A stretch of DNA of 64,000 nucleotides, from contig JAJXYY010000018.1 of assembly GCA_021780315.1 (NCBI GenBank), forward strand, positions 62,001-126,000, given 5' to 3'. Positions within the stretch are counted from its first letter, which is position 1, and each line of letters starts with the position of its first letter. The notes below the pieces were generated by a model that did no database searches, was not told where the DNA came from, and worked only from the letters and a program-made list of their open reading frames with translations. The position numbers were made by a program, and so were the translations under genes. This DNA comes from Acidobacteriota bacterium. GTDB lineage: Bacteria > Acidobacteriota > Terriglobia > Terriglobales > Acidobacteriaceae. This document shows, piece by piece, positions 13,303 through 22,865 of the stretch.

Positions 13303-14106
13303 TCAGGGCCTGGCTGCTGGCGGTTGCACGGTGGCCCGCGTGGCTCCGGTTGAGATGCCTCCATCGACCAGCAGCGTCTGACCGGTGATATATCGGCTTG
13401 ATTCAGAGGCAAGAAACACGATGGCTCCATCTAAATCGTGTGCCTGCCCCGGACGCTTGAGCGGGATACGATCAATCAGATAATCGAGCCACTCCTGGTT
13501 GTCGTACAACACCTTGTTCTGCTCGGTGCGAAACCATCCCGGGGCGAGACAGTTGACGGTGATGCCATGCTTGCCCCAGTCATCGGCCAGACTCATCGTC
13601 AGTTGGCGCACGCCACCCCGGCTCGCGCCATAGGGTGCCAGCCCGGCATAGCCGAAGACGCTGGTGACGGACCCAATGTTGATGATGCGTCCGTACCGAT
13701 GGGCGATCATGCTCTGGGCCAGTTGCTGCGCTACGAAGAAACTTCCCCGCAGGTTGGTTTCCAGTACCAGATTCCAATCGTCCCAGGTCACATCCAGCGC
13801 CGGCTTGCGCACGTTGCATCCTGCGTTGTTGACGAGGATGTGAATCTGTCCACATGCGGACTCCGCTGCAGCGGCCATCTGCATGATGCTGTCCTGCTCT
13901 CGCACATCCAACTGCAGGGGGACGGCCCTGCGTCCGAGTGCTTCGATCTCCGCGACAAACGGCGCGAGAGCCTCTGGGTTGCGACTGGTTACAACAAGGT
14001 CGGCGCCAGCCTTGGCCAGGGCTCGACCGAAGTGTTGCCCCAGGCCTCGACTCGCACCTGTTACCAACGCAACCTGTCCAGTCAGATCGAATAAGCCTCG
14101 TGTCAT
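13303..14106 (-). CDS. SDR oxidoreductase with Lys-to-Arg change in the active site
   Basis: A 267-residue short-chain dehydrogenase resembling gluconate 5-dehydrogenase and related sugar-acid enzymes (TGASRGLG near residue 16, NNAG near 93, Ser146, NCLAPGWFRTEQN). The catalytic tyrosine is Tyr159, but the YxxxK lysine is replaced: the sequence is YGASR, with Arg163 encoded by CGG. Either the enzyme tolerates arginine or its activity is altered. GGAG lies seven bases before the ATG, and the gene overlaps the zinc dehydrogenase upstream by four bases (ATGA), so the two are co-translated. Confidence 0.85.
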   Translation of the reverse strand: MTRGLFDLTGQVALVTGASRGLGQHFGRALAKAGADLVVTSRNPEALAPFVAEIEALGRRAVPLQLDVREQDSIMQMAAAAESACGQIHILVNNAGCNVRKPALDVTWDDWNLVLETNLRGSFFVAQQLAQSMIAHRYGRIINIGSVTSVFGYAGLAPYGASRGGVRQLTMSLADDWGKHGITVNCLAPGWFRTEQNKVLYDNQEWLDYLIDRIPLKRPGQAHDLDGAIVFLASESSRYITGQTLLVDGGISTGATRATVQPPAARP

Positions 14107-15167
14107 TGCGGTGCTCCTGCTTCTGCTCTAGGGTCCAGCACAATCTTCATCAGATTGGGCTCTCGTGCGTGCAGGCGATCAAACCATTGTGGCCCGTCGC
14201 TCAGAGGAGCAACCGCCGTGATCAGAGGGGCGACCGTTATCTGTCCGTCTGCAATCAGCGTCATTGCCTCGGGGTACTCTCCTGCTGAAGCGCATGAGCC
14301 CTGGAGGCGAATCTGCCGGGTCACCACTTTTTGCAGCGGTAGTGTAACCTCGCGTGCGATATTGCCTACCAGAGTCACCTTGCCACCTTTGCGCACGCAG
14401 TCGATGGCAGCTCCGACGGTCTCGCTGCGACCTACCGCCTCCAGTACCAGATCGACGCCACGTCCGTCCGTAAGTCCCAGAATATCCTTTACCAAGGCAT
14501 CGCCAGATCGCTCCAGCGTCTTGTTAGCGCCCAGGCTGGCGGCTAGTTCCAGACGGGTTGCATCAATATCCGCGACCAGAATCCGCGAACAACCTGAGAC
14601 GCGCGCTGCTTGCAGCAGAAGCAGCCCAATCATTCCGGCGCCGATCACGAGCACGGTCTCGCCACCGCTTAGCTCCGACACGCGAACGGCATGCAACGCA
14701 ACGGATACAGCTTCCAGCATCGCCGCCTGCACGAAGGACAATCCGTCGGGCAGACGATAAAGAATTCTCTCGGGCACAGCGACATACTCGGCGAAGGCAC
14801 CGGGGCGTCGGTACTCGCCACACGATACTCCGACGACCTGGCGATCATCGCAGAGATTGACTTCGCCCCGGCGACAGAACTCGCATACGCCGCAGTAGAC
14901 GGTCGAGTCGAAGGTGACACGATCCCCGGGCTGAAATCTCCGGACTTCGCTACCGACCGCGGCGACTACTCCGGCGGCTTCATGCCCCATCACGATTGGC
15001 GGGATACGACGCCCGGAGGAGCCGTCGTATCCATGAACATCGCTTCCGCAGATCCCACACGCGGCCACCTGAACCAGCACTTCGTTAGCAGCCACCTGTG
15101 GCAGCACCATTTCCTCCATCGCAAGATGTTTGTATTCGGAGAGGAGTAGAGCCTTCATCGTTACCAT
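14103..15167 (-). CDS. zinc-dependent medium-chain dehydrogenase
   Basis: A protein of about 354 residues of the sorbitol/threonine/galactitol-phosphate dehydrogenase family. It shows the catalytic-zinc motif CGICGSD, GHEAAGVV, the structural four-cysteine lobe CGVCEFCRRGEVNLC, and the Rossmann motif VIGAGMIG. It would oxidise a polyol or sugar acid with NAD(P). The start could be ATG 15167 (GAGG just upstream), ATG 15158 or GTG 15179. It overlaps the downstream SDR by four bases, so the two probably act in sequence on one substrate. The substrate is not determinable here. Confidence 0.88.
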   Translation of the reverse strand: MVTMKALLLSEYKHLAMEEMVLPQVAANEVLVQVAACGICGSDVHGYDGSSGRRIPPIVMGHEAAGVVAAVGSEVRRFQPGDRVTFDSTVYCGVCEFCRRGEVNLCDDRQVVGVSCGEYRRPGAFAEYVAVPERILYRLPDGLSFVQAAMLEAVSVALHAVRVSELSGGETVLVIGAGMIGLLLLQAARVSGCSRILVADIDATRLELAASLGANKTLERSGDALVKDILGLTDGRGVDLVLEAVGRSETVGAAIDCVRKGGKVTLVGNIAREVTLPLQKVVTRQIRLQGSCASAGEYPEAMTLIADGQITVAPLITAVAPLSDGPQWFDRLHAREPNLMKIVLDPRAEAGAPQ

Positions 15168-15254
15168 CGAACCTCGCACTGCAAGGGTATATGGAAGGCC
15201 CCATAACCGACTACTGCCGGCAGTGCTGAGGCCTGAGAGGGCGCTACCCGAGTT

Positions 15255-16649
15255 TTAGGTCGCCATCGCCCGTCGCGCCAGTTGCAGGGCATCGGTCCAG
15301 AAGCTGGTTGAAGCGTGAATGGTCTCGACGACATCGCGGATCGATTCCACTATATGGTCCAGTTGGGTGTCGGACACCGTGAGTGGTGGCGCAACCTTCA
15401 GAACCATGAAGTTGTTTCCGCAGATCTGGGCGAGAATGTTCTTCTCTTTGAACAGTCGCATCACCAGGATTTGACCGAACAGGCCTGCATGAATGGCCTT
15501 GAATGCCTCGTAGGAGACGCGTGCCGCCAGAGTCGTAGGGGCTTGAAACTCAATGCCGGTCAACATGCCTTCGCCGCGAATCTCCTTCACCATCTGGAAT
15601 CCCGATAGCGCAGTGCGCAGCCGCTCTCGCAGTTCCATACCTTTGGCTTCTCCGCGCTCAATCAGGTGTTCGCGATCGAGAACCTCGATCGTCGACAGGC
15701 CAGCGCGCATCGCGAGGGAGTTTTCGCTGAAGGTCGAGGTATGGATGAAGGCTCGGCGCAGTGAGTGGAAGACGGAGTTATAAATCGCATCGGTCATCAG
15801 GACGGCGGCGCAGGGTACGAGACCACCGCTCAGGGCCTTTGCCATCACGATCATATCGGGCTCAACGCCATAACGCTGCGAGGCAAGGAACCTTCCGGTA
15901 CGGCCCATTCCGGTCTGCACTTCGTCGAGCACGAAGAGCACGTTGTATTGTCGGCAAAGTTTCTGGACGCCCTCCAGATAGCCTGGTGGTGGAAGCACGA
16001 TGCCAGCCTCCGCCTGAATTGGCTCCAGAACGACGGCTGCAATCTTGCGGCTGGCAAGCAGCTTTTCCAGCGGCTTCAATTCGCCAAATGGCACCTCGTG
16101 GGTGCCAGCCAGCATGGGACCAAAGCTTTCCCGCCAGAAGTCGCTGCCCATCAGTGAGAGCGCCCCACAGGTCAGACCGTGGAATGCACCGGAAGCGTAT
16201 ACGATGTCGGTCTTGCCGGTGTGGGCGCGGGCAAACTTGATCACCGTCTCGACTCCCTCACTGCCCGAACTACAGAAGAACACTTTCGATACCTTGCCGC
16301 CAGCGTGATCGCACAGCGTTCTCGCCAATGCCCCGGCCTCTTCCACCACATTGCTCTGCAACATCGCAGGGCTTTGCCGCTGGAGTTCCGCAACCAGTTC
16401 AGCGACGATGTGCGGATGATTGTGGCCAACGTTATGGACGCAGTAGCCCGACAGGCAGTCCAGGATGGTTCGCCCGTCGGCTGTAAACAACTCCGCTCCG
16501 CTGCAGTGGCTGTACTGCACATTCATCCCCAGCACGTCGAGCAGCCTGACCCAGATCGGATTGACGTGTTGCGCGTAGGACTGAGCGTCCTGTAGTTGGG
16601 TGATTGTCGTCGGTTGGGTTGGTGTCTCCAGTGCTGGTATCGCTGCCAT
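15255..16649 (-). CDS. class III (ornithine-type) aminotransferase
   Basis: A 464-residue PLP enzyme. It has the phosphate-binding FCSSGSEGVETVIKFAR, LDEVQTGMGRTG with the cofactor aspartate at 242, and the Schiff-base lysine Lys271 in MAKALSGG. This is the acetylornithine/ornithine/putrescine/4-aminobutyrate aminotransferase superfamily; the N-terminal stretch of about 40 extra residues resembles the putrescine/ornithine branch, but the amino donor is not assignable. The start at 16649 (MAAIPALE) is preferred to an upstream in-frame ATG at 16706. It is the first gene of the minus-strand group that includes the zinc dehydrogenase. Confidence 0.87.
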   Translation of the reverse strand: MAAIPALETPTQPTTITQLQDAQSYAQHVNPIWVRLLDVLGMNVQYSHCSGAELFTADGRTILDCLSGYCVHNVGHNHPHIVAELVAELQRQSPAMLQSNVVEEAGALARTLCDHAGGKVSKVFFCSSGSEGVETVIKFARAHTGKTDIVYASGAFHGLTCGALSLMGSDFWRESFGPMLAGTHEVPFGELKPLEKLLASRKIAAVVLEPIQAEAGIVLPPPGYLEGVQKLCRQYNVLFVLDEVQTGMGRTGRFLASQRYGVEPDMIVMAKALSGGLVPCAAVLMTDAIYNSVFHSLRRAFIHTSTFSENSLAMRAGLSTIEVLDREHLIERGEAKGMELRERLRTALSGFQMVKEIRGEGMLTGIEFQAPTTLAARVSYEAFKAIHAGLFGQILVMRLFKEKNILAQICGNNFMVLKVAPPLTVSDTQLDHIVESIRDVVETIHASTSFWTDALQLARRAMAT

Positions 16650-16964
16650 AATTTCGATCACTCGTCTCTTCGCAGTTAACCCTCGATCAAAATGCCAATG
16701 ATTCAATAGTTGGGCGAGGTTATCTATTCATTTGACGTTACAGCATGGAAGACGTTGCCCTGCCCAGTTTCGGACGGAGAGCAGGCCTTCCAAGCGACAC
16801 CGCATCCTTTGGATAGGTAAGCTGTTGAAAATACATGTTCCACTTTGAATGCATGCGCTAGTATCGAAAGGTAAGGTGCATCACGTCACAGAGGTCAAGA
16901 TTCAAGCCGTGTCATGTTTTCAGACAAGATGCAGGAACGTCTTTTATTTCAGTAGCTTGAGGGT

Positions 16965-16980
16965 TGTGATGGCCGTCACA
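16965..16980. promoter_or_regulatory. CRP/FNR-family operator upstream of the Cyc2-like/bc operon
   Basis: TGTGATGGCCGTCACA is a perfect TGTGA-N6-TCACA palindrome centred about 170 bases upstream of the GTG start of the outer-membrane cytochrome gene. It matches exactly the half-sites of the elements at 5589 and 33357. Confidence 0.65.
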
Positions 16981-17017
16981 TACATAGAGCAATTTTTGGG
17001 CGAAGCTTAGCTGTGTT

Positions 17018-17045
17018 GGATGGTCAGGTTTGGATGGTCAGGTTT
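17018..17045 (+). repeat. 14-bp perfect tandem direct repeat in the operon leader
   Basis: GGATGGTCAGGTTT occurs twice head to tail (17018-17031 and 17032-17045), between the CRP/FNR-type palindrome and the start codon at 17143. It could be a replication-slippage duplication or a pair of binding sites; sequence alone does not decide. Confidence 0.8.
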
Positions 17046-17142
17046 AGATCAGGCCAACTTTGTAATTGCATGTATTTCGAGATATGAGCGCGCACGTTAC
17101 CGTTTTCGCAGCAGAGTTGCATTGGAAAGCCAAGGAGTCGCT

Positions 17143-18459
17143 GTGCGGAAGACAATTCTAGCAATACCTTTTTTATATCTGTTACTTGCCATAGGGGATG
17201 CCCACGCGGTTCCAAGCTTTGCCCGTCAGACGGGACTCTCCTGCAATGTTTGCCATAGCAACCCCCCGGAACTTACGGCGTTTGGGCGCAATTTCAAGCT
17301 GAAGGGCTATGTCTTGACCGACATGACTGCGACCGACAAGGTCGGTAACAGCAAAGACCTGTTGCTGTCGAAATACATCCCGTTGTCCGCGATGGTGTTG
17401 CTCTCCGATACGGCTGCACAGGCAACCCAGCCTGCGACGCAGAATGGTACGGCTGGCTTTCCGCAGCAGCTGAGTATCTTCCTTGCGGGAGGATTTGCTT
17501 CGCATTTTGGGGGAATGGCGCAACTGACCTACACCCATCAAAATGATCACTTCAGCATGGACAATACCGATCTGCGCTACGCGAATCAGAAAACTCTCGC
17601 TGGGCGCGACTGGATGTACGGCATCACGCTGAACAACAATCCCACGGTGGAAGATGTGTGGAACAGTACTCCCGCCTGGGGCTTTCCCTGGATCTCGTCC
17701 AGTGCTGCAGTCGGCCCAATTGCGGCTCCGGTGATAGGCAGCCTGGGTGGCGATGTTGCCGGAGTGGGCGCCTACAGCATGTGGAATGGGCACTTGTATA
17801 CCGATGTCACGCTCTACCGATCGGAGCACGCCGGCTCAGCCGTTCCGGTGACCGGCGTCGGCAGTTCGTATAACATCAGCGGCGTCGCACCCTACTGGCG
17901 TGCGGCCTGGCAGCAGACCATCGGTGACAACTACTTTGAAGTGGGAACCTATGGCATCGCCATGAACTCTTATCCAGGAGCGATCAGTGGTCCTCAGGAT
18001 CATTACCGTGACCCAGCGGTCGACTTCCAGTACGAGCATCCGTTCGGTCCCAATCTGCTGGATGTTCATGGAACCTACATCCATCAGTCAACGACCCTTA
18101 ATGCGACCTCTGCCGCGGGTGGTTCTGCCAACCTGAAAAACCACCTGAATACCTTCAAACTCGACAGCACCTATCATTGGGCCAACAAATACAGTGCGAC
18201 GGGAGCAGTCTTCACCACCAGTGGCAATATGGATGCGCTTCTCTATGCCCCCGCAGCAGTCAGCGGCAGCAATAACGGGAGCCCCAACAGTACCGGATAT
18301 GTCGCCCAGTTTGGCTACTGGCCGGTGCAAAACATCGATATCAGCGTAGCCTATACGGGCTACACCAAATTCAACGGTGCCAGCACCAACTATGACGGCG
18401 CGAATCGTAATGCGTCTGACAACAATACGCTGTATATGGCCTTGTGGCTAAATTTCTAG
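17143..18459 (+). CDS. Cyc2-like outer-membrane cytochrome-porin fusion
   Basis: A 438-residue protein. GTG at 17143 is the start because AAGGAG lies five bases upstream and a signal peptide follows directly (hydrophobic core, cleavage after AHA near residue 22). The mature N-terminus reads VPSFARQTGLSCNVCHSNPP, with one CxxCH haem site at residues 34-38, then ELTAFGRNFKLKGY. The remaining roughly 350 residues alternate as in a beta-barrel and end in LWLNF, a terminal-Phe outer-membrane signal. A small N-terminal monohaem domain, the FARQTG-CxxCH-FGRxFKxxGY pattern and a C-terminal barrel are the architecture of Cyc2, the outer-membrane iron oxidase. Related barrels may have other donors. It is first in an operon with a Rieske and a cytochrome b-c protein. 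Confidence 0.75.
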   Translation: MRKTILAIPFLYLLLAIGDAHAVPSFARQTGLSCNVCHSNPPELTAFGRNFKLKGYVLTDMTATDKVGNSKDLLLSKYIPLSAMVLLSDTAAQATQPATQNGTAGFPQQLSIFLAGGFASHFGGMAQLTYTHQNDHFSMDNTDLRYANQKTLAGRDWMYGITLNNNPTVEDVWNSTPAWGFPWISSSAAVGPIAAPVIGSLGGDVAGVGAYSMWNGHLYTDVTLYRSEHAGSAVPVTGVGSSYNISGVAPYWRAAWQQTIGDNYFEVGTYGIAMNSYPGAISGPQDHYRDPAVDFQYEHPFGPNLLDVHGTYIHQSTTLNATSAAGGSANLKNHLNTFKLDSTYHWANKYSATGAVFTTSGNMDALLYAPAAVSGSNNGSPNSTGYVAQFGYWPVQNIDISVAYTGYTKFNGASTNYDGANRNASDNNTLYMALWLNF

Positions 18460-18467
18460 GAGACAGT

Positions 18468-19025
18468 ATGGGACACGGCCCTGGGCTGGACACGAACGAA
18501 ACGAAAGAAAATGTAATCGTCATCAACCGCCGTTCCTTCTTTGGGGCGTTGCTCGGGATCGGCACCGCAGGAATGGGTGCATTGCTGGCCGTCCCTGTGC
18601 TCCGCTATGTCCTGTATCCGCTTTACACCAAAGCAGGTCTGGGAGAGTGGTCGGTGGTTGGCCCGGTCGATGAGTTTTCCGACCTGGCGAAGCCCATCCG
18701 CAAAACCATCGATTTTGCCCAGCGCGATGGCTGGCGCGAGGTCGTCTCTTCCCAGTCGGTGTATGTCACGAAAGCCGAGGACAACCAGCTTAAGGTGATC
18801 TCGGCCATCTGCCCCCATCTTGGTTGCAGCGCCTCTTGGCAGAATGCGCAGAATGAGTTTGTCTGCCCGTGCCATGGTGGCCGTTTTGCAGCCGATGGCG
18901 CGCACGTATCGGGTCCACCGCCGCGTGGACTCGACGCCCTTCCGCATAAAGTGGAGAACGGAAAACTCATGGTCCACTTCAAGTATTTCCGATCCAACGT
19001 TCCGAACCAAGAAGTGCTCGGCTAG
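18468..19025 (+). CDS. Rieske iron-sulfur protein of a bc-type complex
   Basis: A 185-residue protein. An N-terminal twin-arginine stretch (NRRSFFGALLG) and one hydrophobic helix (about 25-48) anchor a periplasmic Rieske domain. The 2Fe-2S ligands are Cys115 and His117 (CPHLGC) and Cys133 and His136 (CPCHGG), with Cys120 and Cys135 as the usual disulfide. It would pass electrons between quinol at cytochrome b and a c-type haem. AGGAG precedes the ATG at 18468, and the stop codon of the cytochrome-porin gene lies only eight bases upstream. An in-frame ATG at 18444 falls inside the previous gene and is not favoured. Confidence 0.94.
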   Translation: MGHGPGLDTNETKENVIVINRRSFFGALLGIGTAGMGALLAVPVLRYVLYPLYTKAGLGEWSVVGPVDEFSDLAKPIRKTIDFAQRDGWREVVSSQSVYVTKAEDNQLKVISAICPHLGCSASWQNAQNEFVCPCHGGRFAADGAHVSGPPPRGLDALPHKVENGKLMVHFKYFRSNVPNQEVLG

Positions 19026-19033
19026 GAGCCAAT

Positions 19034-21676
<2,643 letters not shown>

Positions 21677-21687
21677 GAAACACAGGC

Positions 21688-21719
21688 GAGGGAGTGGCTG
21701 CTCCGGCAGCCACTCCCTC
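21688..21719 (+). terminator. 14-bp hairpin after the cytochrome operon
   Basis: A perfect 14-bp stem (GAGGGAGTGGCTGC and its complement) with a TCCG tetraloop begins 12 bases after the cytochrome b-c stop. No T-run follows, so it may terminate without the classic tract or protect the 3' end of the mRNA. Confidence 0.65.
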
Positions 21720-21930
21720 ACCCGGACTTGATGACCCTTTCAATTACCTCGATTGCCACCGCTCAAGTTACCCTCATGCGAAACCAGCATGAGTTGGATA
21801 AGCCCGCAACAGACTCGATCTCGATGATGTCTCAGCTAGTCCTTGGGTCAACCTGCTTTTTTATAAGTAAAAAATGGAGTTGGTTGCTCCAATATCTGCT
21901 ACGTTGTGAAAGTAGCTCACGACCGCCTAC

Positions 21931-22725
21931 ATGACGAAAACTGTTACGAAACGCTACTACCCGACACCTGCCTTGGAAAAAGGTCTCGATATTCTTGAGT
22001 TGTTTGCCAGCACTCCGGAAGGTATGAGTGTTAGCGAAGCCGCACGACGGCTGGATCGTACCGTATCAGAGATCTTCCGCATGATTCTTTGTCTGGAGCA
22101 GCGTGGGTACCTGGCTCAGTCTCCGAATAAAGAGCGGTATCACCTCACGCTTCGACTGTTTCGTCTGGCGCAGGAACATCCGCCAACCAAACGTCTGGTT
22201 ATGGAAGCCCTGCCGGCTATGCACTGGCTTGCCCACGAACTGCGGCAGTCCTGCCATCTGGGAGTGATTGACGGCGGCCATGTGGTCATACTGGCTCAGG
22301 TAGATTCGCCTGCGCCCACAGGGTTCTATGTTAAGGTTGGCTCCAAAGTCGACTTGATGCATGCAGCCACAGGTCACGTCATTTTGGCTCACCTGCCAGA
22401 GGAAGACCGTCAGCGCATCGTTGACGAATGGCGTTCTGAGTCTAAACGGCGTAAGCCATCCGATCTGGAGGAGCACCTCGCCAGAATACTGGTTCATGGT
22501 TATGAGCGACGAGCCAGCTACGAGATCGCTGGTGTCGTCAACGTGAGTTTTCCCATTCTGAACGTACAGGGTTCTGCCATCGCCGGGCTTACTGTTCCAT
22601 ATGTAAAGCGTATGGAAGATACGGTAGGTATACGGGATGTGATTAACAAATTGCGAATTGCGAGCCGCAGGTTGTCTGAGGCGATGGGCGCTCAGATGAC
22701 GGATACGCTTCCGTCATCTCACTGA
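21931..22725 (+). CDS. IclR-family transcriptional regulator
   Basis: A 264-residue protein. The N-terminal winged helix-turn-helix (about 10-75: ALEKGLDILELFA, MSVSEAARRL, EIFRMILCLEQRGYL) is followed by the IclR effector domain (about 90-250), with HLGVIDGGHVVILAQV and HAATGHVILAH. It would control a nearby catabolic gene set in response to a small carboxylate or sugar derivative; the target is unknown. The frame begins with an ATG at 21931. It is not obviously part of the cytochrome operon, because the strong hairpin lies between them. It converges on the GH2 gene. Confidence 0.9.
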   Translation: MTKTVTKRYYPTPALEKGLDILELFASTPEGMSVSEAARRLDRTVSEIFRMILCLEQRGYLAQSPNKERYHLTLRLFRLAQEHPPTKRLVMEALPAMHWLAHELRQSCHLGVIDGGHVVILAQVDSPAPTGFYVKVGSKVDLMHAATGHVILAHLPEEDRQRIVDEWRSESKRRKPSDLEEHLARILVHGYERRASYEIAGVVNVSFPILNVQGSAIAGLTVPYVKRMEDTVGIRDVINKLRIASRRLSEAMGAQMTDTLPSSH

Positions 22726-22865
22726 TTGAGTCGCCAGCTCCGTGTTCACTCACTGCTGCTCGCATCCGAAACCAAGAATCTGGCTGTCGTAGTTTTGTGT
22801 TGTGTCACAACGCTCTCGCCTATAGTTTCCACTATGAACAATAAGTCCTAGAAGGTGTGAGTGTG

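Larger units (their letters stand above)
16650..17142. other. divergent intergenic region before the Cyc2-like operon
   Basis: A 493-base region without a convincing gene. It should contain the promoters of the aminotransferase (left) and the respiratory operon (right). It holds a perfect CRP/FNR-type palindrome at 16965-16980 and a 14-bp tandem repeat at 17018-17045. I could not fix a -10 element for the rightward promoter. The open frame in 17020-17142 is non-coding leader if the GTG at 17143 is the true start, as its ribosome-binding site suggests. Confidence 0.6.

Noticed and set aside
16875..16890. Second CRP/FNR-like site (GGTGC-N6-TCACA) upstream of the cytochrome operon
   Set aside because: Only the right half-site is perfect; the left matches three of five, so it is not listed as a site.
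21905..21921. TGTGA followed by TCACG just upstream of the IclR gene
   Set aside because: The gap is seven bases rather than six and the right half is imperfect, so it does not fit the operator pattern.
22799..22811. Inverted repeat GTTGTGTCACAAC
   Set aside because: It lies between two convergent genes, has a one-base centre and no T-run, so neither a promoter operator nor a terminator role is supported.
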